A stretch of 64,000 nucleotides of DNA, taken from AG25 sp035517615 (GTDB lineage Bacteria; Gemmatimonadota; Gemmatimonadetes; Gemmatimonadales; GWC2-71-9). This document shows, in pieces, positions 17,242-25,662 of this stretch. The translations under genes were made by a program, and so were the position numbers. The notes under the pieces were generated by a model, which saw only the letters and a list, made by a program, of their open reading frames with translations, did no database searches and was not told where the DNA came from. Location of the stretch: NCBI GenBank assembly GCA_035517615.1, contig DATIYM010000007.1, positions 62,001 through 126,000 on the forward strand, in the 5' to 3' direction. Numbering within the stretch: position 1 is the first letter of the stretch; every line of letters begins with the position of its first letter.

Positions 17242-17285
17242 TTCACGGCACTTTCAGACTCTCCTAACACAACGCTGATTACCCT
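17242..17285 (+). promoter_or_regulatory. Triple 11-bp-repeat promoter of the DUF3300 operon
   Basis: TTCA (17242), TTCA (17253) and CTAA (17264), then TACCCT (17280-17285) at 16 bases. An inverted repeat CTCCTAAC/GTTAGGAG (17261-17268 and 17304-17311) spans the third box and predicted start and may add control. The leader to 17417 would be about 125 bases. Confidence 0.55.
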
Positions 17286-17416
17286 GTGCTCAAGGGTCGG
17301 GCAGTTAGGAGGTGCTGGTTGCAGTTCCGATACCTCCAGGACTCCGATACTCGGGGCCTTCCGTAAGCGGTCGTTCGCCGCTTGCCCGACCCAATCCCGT
17401 TGCTGGGCCTTGCCAC

Positions 17417-18445
17417 ATGTTATTCTGGTGTCCGCGCCACGCTGTGCCTACCGCCGCGATCCTCATCGCGGCCGCATGCGCCAAGCCTCAGCCGGCTCCG
17501 CCGCCTGCACCGGAACAGTGGCAGCTCAGCTCCGAACAGCTCGAGCAGCTCGTCGCGCCCATCGCGCTATATCCCGACGCGCTCGTGGCGCAGATTCTCG
17601 CCGCGTCCACCTATCCCGTCCAGATCGTCGAAGCCGAACGATGGATCGCCGACCGACCCGATCTCACGGGCGATATGCTCGCGGACGCCGTCGACAGCGA
17701 GGACTGGGACCCGAGCGTTAAGGGCCTGACGCAGTTCCCGGTCGTGCTGGCGATGCTCGATTCGAATCTGGCGTGGACGTCCGCCCTTGGCGACGCATAC
17801 GTGAATCAACCCGACGATGTGCTCGATGCGGTGCAGGCAATGCGCGATCGCGCGCGCCGCGCCGGAACGCTCACCAGCACGCCCCAGCAGACGGTCGAAA
17901 ATGACGGGGATGTGATCATCATCGCGCCGGTGGGGCCGGACGTGGTGTGGATCCCGGTGTTCGACCCCTGCTACGTCTACGGCGCACCGGTGGTCATGTA
18001 TCCGGGCTTCGTCACCGGATGTATCGTGACACGGCCACCGCAAATCGTCTTTTACAACAGCGTGTGGATCGGTCCGCCGGTCCACGGCCGCTGTTGCGGC
18101 TGGCGCTGGTGGGCGTGGTCATGGGATTGGCACCGGCGCATCATGTACTACGACCGCACGGCCTACGTATCGCACACGAACACCTTCGTGGCCCGGCGCC
18201 ATCCGGGGGGGCCCGCTCCCGTCCGCCCGACGAACCCGAACGAGCGCAGGCCGGCGCCTGGTGCACGCGACACTCGCGGCACGAGCTCTGGTGCGTTCAG
18301 CGGCCAGGCTCCCGGAGGAACGACACGACGGGCCTCGGACCGAGGCAAGGCGAGCGCCGGGTCGAGGGACAAGCAGAAGCCGAAACCGGATCGCAAGGGC
18401 GGCGATCGTAAGTCGAGCGGACAAAGCCGGAGAGACAAACAATGA
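17417..18445 (+). CDS. DUF3300 lipoprotein
   Basis: 342 residues. ATG 17417 gives a lipoprotein signal ending LIAAAC. The DUF3300 domain spans about 40-240, with LVAPIALYPDALVAQILAAS and WDPSVKGLTQFP; then a Trp/Tyr-rich stretch (CGWRWWAWSWDWHRR) and a long basic Arg/Lys/Gly/Ser tail that is probably disordered. Function unknown. DUF3300 and DUF2950 genes are habitual neighbours, as here where the stop overlaps the next start by 4 bases. Confidence 0.85.
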   Translation: MLFWCPRHAVPTAAILIAAACAKPQPAPPPAPEQWQLSSEQLEQLVAPIALYPDALVAQILAASTYPVQIVEAERWIADRPDLTGDMLADAVDSEDWDPSVKGLTQFPVVLAMLDSNLAWTSALGDAYVNQPDDVLDAVQAMRDRARRAGTLTSTPQQTVENDGDVIIIAPVGPDVVWIPVFDPCYVYGAPVVMYPGFVTGCIVTRPPQIVFYNSVWIGPPVHGRCCGWRWWAWSWDWHRRIMYYDRTAYVSHTNTFVARRHPGGPAPVRPTNPNERRPAPGARDTRGTSSGAFSGQAPGGTTRRASDRGKASAGSRDKQKPKPDRKGGDRKSSGQSRRDKQ

Positions 18446-19128
18446 CCCGGCTCATGGGGATGATGCTGATACTCGTGGCGATTGCCGCGCCGTCTGCGGC
18501 GCAACAACCCCTGCAACGGACGTTCGCATCGCCCGATGAAGCCGCCGCGGCCCTGTTCAACGCCGCGGAGCAACATGACAGTACAGCGGCGCAGGCGATC
18601 CTCGGTCCGACGTGGCGGGAGCTCGTGCTCTCGGGCGACTCGGCACGAGATGCCAGGGATATCGACCAATTCGTCCGGAACTACAAGGAAATGCACCGGA
18701 CTGCGGAGAATGCCGACGGCACGACCACGCTCTACGTGGGAGCCGAGAACTGGCCGCTACCGATTCCTCTCGCCCAACGGAATGGCGCCTGGTACTTCGA
18801 CGCCGACGCGGGGAAGAAAGAGATCCTGTTCCGCCGGATCGGCGAGAACGAGCTCGCGGCCATCGCGATCTGTCGCCAGGTCGCGGTGGGCGTGGCAGCG
18901 GACACGGGTGAGCGGCAAGGCTATCACTATCGGCTGGTGCAACAGGGCGAGAGCCGGGTGGCGATCGCCTATCCAGCGGAGTACGGCATTTCCGGCGTGA
19001 TGACGTTCTACGCCGGAGCCGACAGCGTGGTGTACCAGAAGGACCTGGGCGTGGAGACGACGGCAACAGCCCAGGCGCTCGGCGCTCATCAGCCGGACAA
19101 GAGCTGGCAGCGTATCAACGAAAAGTGA
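18442..19128 (+). CDS. DUF2950 exported protein
   Basis: 228 residues. A signal peptide (MTRLMGMMLILVAIAAPSAA) precedes a DUF2950 domain: FASPDEAAAALFNAAEQHD, WYFDADAGKKEILFRRIGENEL, then YHYRLV and the AYPAEYGISGVMTF block near the end. Function unknown. It overlaps the DUF3300 gene and is followed 21 bases later by a CBS gene, so the four genes to 19,859 probably share one transcript. Confidence 0.88.
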   Translation: MTRLMGMMLILVAIAAPSAAQQPLQRTFASPDEAAAALFNAAEQHDSTAAQAILGPTWRELVLSGDSARDARDIDQFVRNYKEMHRTAENADGTTTLYVGAENWPLPIPLAQRNGAWYFDADAGKKEILFRRIGENELAAIAICRQVAVGVAADTGERQGYHYRLVQQGESRVAIAYPAEYGISGVMTFYAGADSVVYQKDLGVETTATAQALGAHQPDKSWQRINEK

Positions 19129-19149
19129 TCCTTCGCGCGGGGAGGAAAC

Positions 19150-19590
19150 ATGTCAGCAGGTCGGATTTGCAGTCGGACCGTCATCACGGCGGTTCCCGAT
19201 GAGTCGGTGCGAGAGGCCGCACAGCGAATGGCGCATCATGGCGTGGGTACGCTGGTCGTGGTGAAGGCGGGCGGCAGCGGGAATGAGCCCATCGGCATCG
19301 TGACGGATCGCGACATTGCGATGCGGTGCGTAGCGGAGGGCCGCGACCCTGATACGCTGGCCGTGTCGAGCATCATGGCGCAGCCGTTGCGCGTGATCGA
19401 TCAGGACATGGCGATCGAGCACGCGATCGTGCGCATGGCCGAGGCGGGAGCGCGCCGGCTGGTCGTGATCGGCAAAGGCAACACTCTGGTGGGTATCCTC
19501 AGTCTCGACGACATCCTCGAGCTTCTATCGGATGAGTTCAGTCCGATTCATCGCCTGCTGGAGCATCAGGAGCCAATCTTGACGAGCTGA
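19150..19590 (+). CDS. CBS-domain pair protein
   Basis: 146 residues consisting of two CBS motifs (about 8-65 and 75-132), each with the G-x-x-T-D-R/D-I-type end (GIVTDRDIAMR and GILSLDDILEL). Stand-alone CBS pairs bind adenine nucleotides; Hrp1 (Rv2626c) in the mycobacterial DosR regulon is a comparable protein. A GGGGAGG site precedes the ATG. Last but one gene of the DUF3300 operon. Confidence 0.9.
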   Translation: MSAGRICSRTVITAVPDESVREAAQRMAHHGVGTLVVVKAGGSGNEPIGIVTDRDIAMRCVAEGRDPDTLAVSSIMAQPLRVIDQDMAIEHAIVRMAEAGARRLVVIGKGNTLVGILSLDDILELLSDEFSPIHRLLEHQEPILTS

Positions 19591-19625
19591 GGGAATACGA
19601 ACCTGAGGAGGAGATTGACGCACTC

Positions 19626-19859
19626 ATGAAAGCCTACGTGTTTATCGGCGCTTCGACTGCCGCCGGTCCGGCAATGGTGGCCCAACAGGTCCGCAGGATT
19701 CCGGGTGTCCAAACCGCGGATCTCTGTTGGGGACAGCCCGACATTATCGCGGTGGCGGAAGCCGCCGACGTGCGGGCGCTCCAGGAACTGGTACTGAACA
19801 AGATCCAGCAGGTTACCGGCGTGAGCCAGACCGATTCGCACCTGGTCTGCGAGCCGTAG
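19626..19859 (+). CDS. Stand-alone Lrp/AsnC ligand-binding (RAM) domain protein
   Basis: 77 residues: an AsnC_trans_reg-type alpha-beta domain (KAYVFIGASTAAGPAMVAQQV, then GQPDIIAVAEAADVRALQELV) without a DNA-binding part. Stand-alone RAM proteins are thought to bind small effectors, often amino acids. GAGGAG precedes the ATG closely. It ends the operon; an imperfectly extended hairpin at 19,879-19,907 follows. Confidence 0.82.
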   Translation: MKAYVFIGASTAAGPAMVAQQVRRIPGVQTADLCWGQPDIIAVAEAADVRALQELVLNKIQQVTGVSQTDSHLVCEP

Positions 19860-19878
19860 GCGGCCATCGTGATTCGGG

Positions 19879-19907
19879 GACCGTGTCACACCTCGAGGTG
19901 AACGGTC
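19879..19907. terminator. Hairpin between convergent genes, possible bidirectional terminator
   Basis: GACCGT pairs with ACGGTC around an inner self-complementary CACCTCGAGGTG. There is no T-tract on either side, so termination strength is doubtful. Confidence 0.4.
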
Positions 19908-19920
19908 GCGAGCGCGAGCG

Positions 19921-20883
19921 TCAACCTGGAAACGCCGGCTCCCCATTCGCCGCGTGCCAATGCCTGATGCCGTCCCAGATTTCCTCGGCAGTTTCGGCGT
20001 ACCAGAACAGCTCTCGGTCTTCTTCTTCGATCACCCCTTCGTCGACGAGAAAATCCACGTCGAATGCGCGACGCCAATAGTCGCGACCCACGAGCACCAC
20101 CGGGAGCGGTTTGATCTTGCGTGTCTGAATCAACGCGAGCGTCTCGAACAGCTCATCGAACGTTCCGTAGCCGCCGGGAAACGCAACCAGGGCGCGGGCA
20201 CGCAACAAGAAATGCAGCTTGCGCATGGCGAAGTAGTGGAACTGGAGGCACAGCTCGGGTGTGACGTAGGGGTTCGGAAACTGTTCCTGCGGCAGGTTGA
20301 TATTCAGGCCGACGGACTTGACGCCCACATCGTACGCCCCCCGGTTCGCCGCCTCCATGATCCCCGGGCCTCCGCCCGTAACGATCACGGTGCGTCGCTC
20401 GGGCGCCGCCTTGGCCATGAGCTCGGAGAGCCGGCCGAATTCCCGCGCGACATCGTAGTAGCCGCTCTTCGCGAGAATACGCTCGGCAATCTGGAGCTTC
20501 CGGCGAGTCTCGCGGTTCGCCGGGTCGCGCGCGAGCAGCGCGCGCAGCTCCGCGACGCGGCGCCCCGCCGCTTTCGGCTCACAGATGCGTGTCCCACCGA
20601 ACACCACCACAGTGTGCCGGATCCCGTGCAGCTCGAGCAGCCGTTCGGCCTTGTAGTAATCCAGCTGTAACCGCACGGCGCGCATGTCGTCGCGCGCGAG
20701 AAAATCCAGGTCCCGGTCCGCCGGCCGGTAGCTCGGACTGTCGAGGATGGCGCGGACGCGCCCTGGAGCGCTAGGATCCTCCTCGGGAGATTTCGGGGTC
20801 TCCGACGGAAGCGGCTCACGGCGGGCTTGCGGATGCGGGGGAGTCGGGATCACGACTCGTGGCTTCGCGTCATCGGTGTTCAT
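19921..20883 (-). CDS. LOG-family (lysine-decarboxylase-like) nucleotide phosphoribohydrolase
   Basis: 320 residues. The core (about 75-310) has the Rossmann elements VVVFGGTRIC and VIVTGGGPGIMEAANRGA and the family signature PGGYGTFDELFE. LOG proteins cleave nucleoside monophosphates such as cytokinin riboside 5'-phosphate; the larger bacterial forms are close to PpnN. The N-terminal 60 residues are low-complexity (PTPPHPQARREPLPSETPK) and probably disordered. Divergent from the following ABC genes, with a 63-base gap. Confidence 0.87.
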   Translation of the reverse strand: MNTDDAKPRVVIPTPPHPQARREPLPSETPKSPEEDPSAPGRVRAILDSPSYRPADRDLDFLARDDMRAVRLQLDYYKAERLLELHGIRHTVVVFGGTRICEPKAAGRRVAELRALLARDPANRETRRKLQIAERILAKSGYYDVAREFGRLSELMAKAAPERRTVIVTGGGPGIMEAANRGAYDVGVKSVGLNINLPQEQFPNPYVTPELCLQFHYFAMRKLHFLLRARALVAFPGGYGTFDELFETLALIQTRKIKPLPVVLVGRDYWRRAFDVDFLVDEGVIEEEDRELFWYAETAEEIWDGIRHWHAANGEPAFPG

Positions 20884-20946
20884 GCCGCTCCTTGGATTCG
20901 GTTCCGAACGATTGCCAGGGTGTCACCGTAGCACCTGAAGAGGAAT

Positions 20947-21756
20947 ATGGATGAACGGCCGGCCATCGAAACCGAGCAGCTGACGCGAATCTTCAGCGGA
21001 AGCGAAGTGCCGGCCGTCGATCACCTCGATCTCCGCGTCCCGCGGGGCGTGATCTTCGGATTACTCGGCCCGAACGGCGCCGGGAAGAGCACCACGATCA
21101 AAATGTTGACGACGCTGCTCCCCCCCACATCCGGGCACGCGCGGGTCGCCGGGTTTGATATCGAGCGGCAGGCACCGCGCGTGCGGACACGCATCGGCTA
21201 CGTCCCGCAGCTGCTTTCCGCGGACGGCGGATTGACCGGTCGCGAGAATCTGCTGCTCTCGGCGCGACTGTACCGGGTCCCGGCCGGCGCGCGCGACCGC
21301 CGCATCGCGGATTCGCTGGCGTTCATGGACCTCGAGGACGCGGCCGACCACCTCGTGCGCACCTACTCCGGAGGAATGATTCGCCGCCTCGAGATTGCTC
21401 AGGCCATGTTGCACGAGCCCGAAGTGTTGTTCCTCGATGAGCCCACCATCGGATTGGATCCTGTCGCGCGCCGCGCGGTGTGGGAGCGGTTACGCGAGCT
21501 CAAGCGCCGGTCCGCGACCACGATCCTGCTCACCACCCATGACATGGAGGAAGCCGACGCGCTGTGCGATACGCTTGCCATCATGCATCAGGGCCTCGTG
21601 GCGCTGGCGGGAGCGCCCGCAGCGCTCAAGGCCACCCTCGGCACGGATGCCACACTGGAGGACGTGTTCATCGCCACGGTTGGCGGATCGATCGAGGAGG
21701 GAGGGAGTTATCGTGACGTCCGTCGCGCGCGCAACACCGCCCACCGGCTGGGCTAA
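20947..21756 (+). CDS. ABC transporter ATP-binding protein (DrrA-like)
   Basis: 269 residues. Walker A GPNGAGKST near 41-49, Q-loop YVPQ, signature YSGGMIRRLEIAQ, Walker B VLFLDEP and switch TTHDMEEA are all intact. The C-terminus ends in a basic tail; the last 44 bases overlap the permease gene in another frame. With the next gene it forms a two-component ABC-2 exporter of the daunorubicin-resistance type; the substrate is unknown. The upstream gap holds only a poor match to the island promoter pattern. Confidence 0.9.
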   Translation: MDERPAIETEQLTRIFSGSEVPAVDHLDLRVPRGVIFGLLGPNGAGKSTTIKMLTTLLPPTSGHARVAGFDIERQAPRVRTRIGYVPQLLSADGGLTGRENLLLSARLYRVPAGARDRRIADSLAFMDLEDAADHLVRTYSGGMIRRLEIAQAMLHEPEVLFLDEPTIGLDPVARRAVWERLRELKRRSATTILLTTHDMEEADALCDTLAIMHQGLVALAGAPAALKATLGTDATLEDVFIATVGGSIEEGGSYRDVRRARNTAHRLG

Positions 21757-22537
21757 GGGCGGCGCGATCGCGGGGTTCGTCAGCTCGGCACTCGCGATCG
21801 CGGAGATGGAGGCGCGCAAGCTGGCGCGCGATCCCACCGAGCTCGTGAGCCGCGCCGTGCAGCCGGTGCTGTGGTTGATCGTCTTTGGCCAAGTGTTCAC
21901 TCGAACCCGGGCGATCCCGACTGGGGCGCTCTCTTATCTGGAGTTCATGGCTCCGGGCGTGCTCGCGCAAGGCGTGCTGTTCACGGCCATTTTCTACGGA
22001 ATTGCGGTGATTTGGGAGCGTGATCTCGGGATCATCCACAAGCAGCTCGCGAGTCCGGCACCGCGGGCGAGCCTCGTGCTGGGAAAGGCAATCGCCGCCG
22101 GCGTGCGCGGCCTGCCCCAGGCGATCATCATTTTTGTGCTCGCCGCGGTGCTGGGACTGCGCCTCGAGCTGGGCGTCGTCCCGTTGGGGATCGTGCTGGC
22201 GCTCGTACTCCTCGGCGCGGCCACGTTTGCCACGTTCTCACTGATCGTCGCCTGCATCGTGAAGACGCGCGAGCGGTTCATGGGAATCGGGCAGCTGCTC
22301 ACGATGCCGCTGTTCTTCGCGAGTAACGCGATCTATCCGCTCGAGCTGATGCCGGCCTGGCTCCGCGCCGTCGCACACGTCAATCCGCTGACGTATCTGG
22401 TCGATGGGCTGCGGGCGGAGATGATCGCGGGCGCCACGAGCCGGTTCGGTGTGCTCACGGATCTCGGGCTTCTGTTCGTGCTGCTCACGGCGCTCGTGCT
22501 CCTGGCGGCTCGCCTGTATCCCGGGTTGGCCCGCTGA
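21713..22537 (+). CDS. ABC-2 type permease (DrrB-like)
   Basis: 274 residues with six hydrophobic segments and the ABC-2 signature around ERDLGIIHKQLASPAPR; the C-terminal LPLF-like region FFASNAIYPLELMPAWL is typical of DrrB. The GTG at 21713 has GGAGGGAGGGAG directly upstream and gives the expected N-terminus, so the 44-base overlap with the ATPase gene is probably real. Partner of the preceding ATPase. Confidence 0.87.
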   Translation: MTSVARATPPTGWAKGGAIAGFVSSALAIAEMEARKLARDPTELVSRAVQPVLWLIVFGQVFTRTRAIPTGALSYLEFMAPGVLAQGVLFTAIFYGIAVIWERDLGIIHKQLASPAPRASLVLGKAIAAGVRGLPQAIIIFVLAAVLGLRLELGVVPLGIVLALVLLGAATFATFSLIVACIVKTRERFMGIGQLLTMPLFFASNAIYPLELMPAWLRAVAHVNPLTYLVDGLRAEMIAGATSRFGVLTDLGLLFVLLTALVLLAARLYPGLAR

Positions 22538-22543
22538 GAAACA

Positions 22544-22587
22544 CTCAGGGCGATTTCAGAAAGGCTTCACGGGAGAGCGGGTAGTGT
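22544..22587 (+). promoter_or_regulatory. Triple 11-bp-repeat promoter of the lipoprotein gene
   Basis: CTCA (22544), TTCA (22555) and TTCA (22566), then TAGTGT (22582-22587) at 16 bases. One of the cleanest sites. It begins 7 bases after the permease stop, and the leader would be about 20 bases. Confidence 0.65.
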
Positions 22588-22614
22588 GGGGCATCAGCTC
22601 CCGTGAGGTTTGCC

Positions 22615-23094
22615 GTGAGATTCTTGCTTCCTGTCCTTCTTGTGGCATGCGGAATGGCCGCGTGCGGCTCCGTGATCATGACGGCGCATCCACCACTCGA
22701 GTCTCGCGGGCTCAAACCGGGAGCCAAGTTCCGCGTCGTCGCCACGATTGCGGCGAACGGGTCGAACGACGCGATTCGGGTTTCGAGGCACGTGCGCGAA
22801 CGCTTGAACGCCGCGGGGATTCCGGCGGTAGCGAGCGGCGGCCGGTGGGAAAGGCAGTACGAGGCCATCCGGGAGATCTGCCAGCGCACCGACGTCCTAG
22901 TCGATGGTGTCGTGATCGTGGACGTCACGGTGCTCGCCCTGATCGATTGCGAGAACGGGCTGACGGCGTACACCGTCAGCGGCCAGACGGGGAGCCCGGG
23001 CATCGACGTACTTACCGACCGTCTGATAGCGTTCTTGAACGAGGGTCCTGAGGGACCACCCCAGACGTTCGGCACCGAGCGGCCGATCTCGTAG
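22615..23094 (+). CDS. Small lipoprotein of unknown function
   Basis: 159 residues from GTG 22615 (GTG 22603 is also in frame; the later start is preferred because TGAGG lies 6 bases ahead and the predicted transcript starts near 22594). The N-terminus MRFLLPVLLVACG is a lipoprotein signal with LVAC as lipobox. The mature part has an alternating alpha-beta look (IAANGSNDAIRVSRHVRERLNAAGIPAVA), reminiscent of small DUF-type envelope proteins, but I do not recognise the family. Preceded by its own island promoter. Confidence 0.65.
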   Translation: MRFLLPVLLVACGMAACGSVIMTAHPPLESRGLKPGAKFRVVATIAANGSNDAIRVSRHVRERLNAAGIPAVASGGRWERQYEAIREICQRTDVLVDGVVIVDVTVLALIDCENGLTAYTVSGQTGSPGIDVLTDRLIAFLNEGPEGPPQTFGTERPIS

Positions 23095-23123
23095 GTCCGG
23101 CTCATCCCGCGCTGCAGCGGTTC

Positions 23124-23166
23124 TTCACGCGGGGTTCACGGACTCCTCAGATGCTCCCGATAGGCT
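23124..23166 (+). promoter_or_regulatory. Triple 11-bp-repeat promoter of the YceI-like gene
   Basis: TTCA (23124), TTCA (23135) and CTCA (23146), then TAGGCT (23161-23166), here 15 bases after the third box. The ATG is 34 bases downstream with CGGAGG between. Confidence 0.63.
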
Positions 23167-23199
23167 TGAGGATAAGCGAAGCAACCTACGGAGGCGGTT

Positions 23200-24009
23200 A
23201 TGAACGGGAAGCACGCAGGACGGCGGGTGGTGTCCATGATCCTTTTTGCGGGCAGCGGATTTTTGCTCGCTCTGGCCGGAGTCGCTCGTGCCCAGAGCAC
23301 GCAGAGTGGGAGCGCCGACGTACGGCACTACACGGTGGACCCGCGCACGAGTCTGGTGTGGTGGCAGGTGAATCCCCACATGAAACATCTTTGGGCGACC
23401 ACGTGCCCGCTCGATCCGTCATGGCTGCCTGGCGAAGGACGCAGCTCGGGGATGGGCGTCGACGAGCATATGTTCGATTTCCCGCCCGAGGATACGGTCC
23501 ACATTCCGCTGCTCCAGCGCATTCGTGTCCGGCCGGTGTGCACCGAGGCCGTGCATGGTGAGCTCATGACCCCGGACACCGCGACGTGGGCGGAGACGCA
23601 GGGGCGGATCGTCGTCGACGCGGCCGCCTTGGTGAGCGGCGAGAAGCAGCGGGATGAGTTCACGCGCTCGAGCGTCCTCGAGACCGACAAGTACCCCCAG
23701 ATCGTCTTCAACATCGACGAGATTATGGATGTGAAGCGTGCGGGCGATACGACGGCGGCGCTGGCGGTGGGAGAGTTGATGCTGCACGGCAAATCCACGC
23801 CCATTGCCGTCCACCTGCTCTCCTGGCATGAGAACGGGATGCTACGCGTGCGGGGGCGCTGGTACATGACCGCCAACGAGTTGTGGAGCAAGTACGGGAT
23901 CTCGAAGCAGGCCATGGCGCTTGGCGTCGGGATGGGGATCTGGAAGCAGCTCTGGATGGGCTTTGATCTCGTGCTCCGCCCCGAGCCACCCACATCCGCC
24001 ACGCAGTGA
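23200..24009 (+). CDS. YceI-family exported protein
   Basis: 269 residues. A signal peptide (VVSMILFAGSGFLLALAGVARA) is followed by a YceI-like lipocalin-type barrel: RHYTVDPRTSLVWWQV at the start, SGEKQRDEFTRSSVLETDKYPQIVF in the middle and a late ELMLHGKSTPIAVHL strand. YceI proteins bind isoprenoid-type lipids. An insertion of about 55 residues after the first strands contains several Cys and Met residues and is longer than usual. Transcribed from its own repeat promoter. Confidence 0.85.
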   Translation: MNGKHAGRRVVSMILFAGSGFLLALAGVARAQSTQSGSADVRHYTVDPRTSLVWWQVNPHMKHLWATTCPLDPSWLPGEGRSSGMGVDEHMFDFPPEDTVHIPLLQRIRVRPVCTEAVHGELMTPDTATWAETQGRIVVDAAALVSGEKQRDEFTRSSVLETDKYPQIVFNIDEIMDVKRAGDTTAALAVGELMLHGKSTPIAVHLLSWHENGMLRVRGRWYMTANELWSKYGISKQAMALGVGMGIWKQLWMGFDLVLRPEPPTSATQ

Positions 24010-24120
24010 AGGCGGCCCGAACCTTGCTTCGCGCGGTGCGCTATGATTAATGCGATGGATCAATGGTCGTTGGAGTGATGATTGGTGATGTTCGGCAATC
24101 CAGCACGCGGGAGACTAGCC

Positions 24121-24396
24121 ATGGCGATTACAAAGAAGGTTCTGAGGGAAGCGGCCGAGCGAGCGGTAGACCAGGCTCGCACAGAAGGAAAGCGTGCCGC
24201 TCAGCGGGCGGCGCAGCAGCTCGTGGTGGCGGCCGATGCGGCCATTGTCGAGGCGGGGAAGGCGGCGAGGCGGCGCCAGCGCCGGCGGGCGACGAAGCGG
24301 GCACTCAAGGTGGTGGGGAAGGCCGCGCTCGTGGCGGGCGCCGCTACCGCGGCGACTATCGCGATTCGTCGCGCGCGGCGCCGGGCGGCCGAGTAA
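24121..24396 (+). CDS. Small Ala/Arg-rich basic protein
   Basis: 91 residues, very rich in Ala, Arg and Lys: an amphipathic helical N-terminal half (AERAVDQARTEGKRAAQRAAQ) and a basic C-terminal half with one hydrophobic patch (VVGKAALVAGAATAATIAI) flanked by RRRQRRR and RRARRR. It could bind nucleic acid or be a single-pass membrane peptide. The ATG at 24121 has GGGAG 8 bases ahead. No family recognised. Confidence 0.6.
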   Translation: MAITKKVLREAAERAVDQARTEGKRAAQRAAQQLVVAADAAIVEAGKAARRRQRRRATKRALKVVGKAALVAGAATAATIAIRRARRRAAE

Positions 24397-24438
24397 TCGT
24401 CCGAATCGACTTCTGCACCTCGCGCACGGTTCCCCCGC

Positions 24439-24804
24439 TCAGGCCGCGTGCGCGAGGCAGGTGCGCGCCCAGGGCAGGACGTCGAGCCGCTCGAACGGAA
24501 TCGGCTCGCCTGCCCGCTCGCAAACTCCAAATTCAGCAGGCTTGTTGTACAGGCGCTCGAGTGCGGCGTCGATTTCCGCCAACTCATTCGTCTGACGGGC
24601 CGCATTGGAAGCGTCCAGCTCGCGGTCGGCCGTGTCGGTCCCGAGATCCGCCAGGTGTGATCGCAATGTGGAAAGCTCCCCGGTTTCTTCCTGGATCGTT
24701 TCGCGTGTCTCGGCGGCGTAACGAGCGAGCGACCGCGTCACCCGATCGCGCTCTTCCAGCAGTCTTCGCTCCAGGTGCTTGCGTTGCGCTTTTGTCAAAG
24801 GCAT
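24439..24804 (-). CDS. DksA/TraR-family protein with an incomplete zinc site
   Basis: 121 residues from an ATG preceded by GAGGAA. A coiled-coil-like helix pair (residues 1-85) leads to the C4-type finger region FGVCERAGEPIPFERLDVLPWARTC. Only two of the four zinc cysteines remain (the second and fourth are Ala and His/Ala), recalling zinc-independent DksA2-like paralogues. Such proteins enter the RNA polymerase secondary channel and modulate stress transcription with ppGpp; acidic residues of the coiled-coil tip were not resolved. Follows the hydrolase gene in the same direction, 34 bases after it. Confidence 0.82.
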   Translation of the reverse strand: MPLTKAQRKHLERRLLEERDRVTRSLARYAAETRETIQEETGELSTLRSHLADLGTDTADRELDASNAARQTNELAEIDAALERLYNKPAEFGVCERAGEPIPFERLDVLPWARTCLAHAA

Positions 24805-24838
24805 GTCATTCCTCGTGTCGGTGAACGGGCACGCCGCC

Positions 24839-25507
24839 TTACCGCAAGGCATGTCCCGATTGGATCGATGCGCGACCCGTGAGATGGGTCGTGAACCAGT
24901 CGCTCGCAAACGTCGCCACCTGCTCCAGGGTTCCCGATTCTTCGAACAGATGCGTCGCGCCAGGAACGACGATCAGCCGTTTCGAGCACCGGAGCCGCTC
25001 GAGCGCATCCTCGTTCAATTCCAGCACATCCCAATCGTTTCCGCCGACGATGAGCAGCGTCGGCGCGGTCACGCGACCCAATGCCTCTCCTGCCAGATCG
25101 GGACGACCGCCGCGCGACACGATCGCGCTGACGGTCCCCGGGTTGTCCGCCGCGGCCACGAGAGCCGCCGCCGCGCCGGTCGAGGCCCCGAAGTAGCCGA
25201 GGCCCGCGGGGTCGATCCCGGTTTCGGAGACGATCCAGCGACGCGCCTGGTCCAAGCGCTCCGCCAGCAGATCAATGGCAAACACATTCCGGCGATTGTC
25301 GGCTTCCAAGTCCGTGAGCAGATCAAACAGCAGCGTCCCGATCCCGGCGCCCTGCAAGGCCTCGGCGACGAACTGATTCCTGGGGCTCAGGCGGCTCGAG
25401 CCGCTGCCGTGCGCAAATAGTACGACCCGCTGGCCGCCTTGTGGCAGCGATAGCGTACCGGGAAGGGCAATTCCGTTGGCTGAGATCATGACTTCCCGAG
25501 TGGTCAT
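24839..25507 (-). CDS. Alpha/beta hydrolase (dienelactone-hydrolase-like)
   Basis: 222 residues. Nucleophile elbow GASTG (Ser109), acid near Asp158 in GGNDWD, and His186 in PGATHLFEE complete a plausible triad; the oxyanion strand reads LFAHGSGSSR. This hydrolase type is often fused to a phosphoribosyltransferase, as in the mycobacterial dormancy gene Rv0571c; here it stands alone. The ATG at 25507 has a consensus AGGAGG site. First gene of a two-gene operon with the DksA-like gene, read from the promoter at 25,534-25,577. Confidence 0.85.
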   Translation of the reverse strand: MTTREVMISANGIALPGTLSLPQGGQRVVLFAHGSGSSRLSPRNQFVAEALQGAGIGTLLFDLLTDLEADNRRNVFAIDLLAERLDQARRWIVSETGIDPAGLGYFGASTGAAAALVAAADNPGTVSAIVSRGGRPDLAGEALGRVTAPTLLIVGGNDWDVLELNEDALERLRCSKRLIVVPGATHLFEESGTLEQVATFASDWFTTHLTGRASIQSGHALR

Positions 25508-25533
25508 GGCTTCCTCCTGTATTGCACGACCGA

Positions 25534-25577
25534 ATCTTGTCACCGCGGGAATGAACGGGCGCTGAGGATCATACGAA
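25534..25577 (-). promoter_or_regulatory. Triple 11-bp-repeat promoter of the hydrolase-DksA-like operon
   Basis: Minus strand: TTCG (25574-25577), CTCA (25563-25566) and TTCA (25552-25555), then CAAGAT (25534-25539) at 16 bases. Diverges from the site at 25,597-25,640. Confidence 0.58.
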
Positions 25578-25596
25578 CGTTTCCGATGAAGCTCTC

Positions 25597-25640
25597 TTCC
25601 CGTTGCGTTTGGATCGTCTTCAGGCCCTAATCGATACCCT
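25597..25640 (+). promoter_or_regulatory. Triple 11-bp-repeat promoter of the nitroreductase-PEP synthase operon
   Basis: TTCC (25597), TTTG (25608) and TTCA (25619), then TACCCT (25635-25640) at 16 bases, the same hexamer as the DUF3300 promoter. The next start codon, GTG 25663, would have a leader of about 16 bases containing AGGAGG. Confidence 0.55.
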
Positions 25641-25662
25641 GCCATTACCAGGAGGACGGGCC

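Noticed and set aside
20884..20946. Possible island promoter before the DrrA-like ATPase gene (CTTG, TTCC, TGCC, then TAGCAC at 16 bases)
   Set aside because: Boxes are poor and the hexamer lacks the final T found at all other sites; not listed as a feature.
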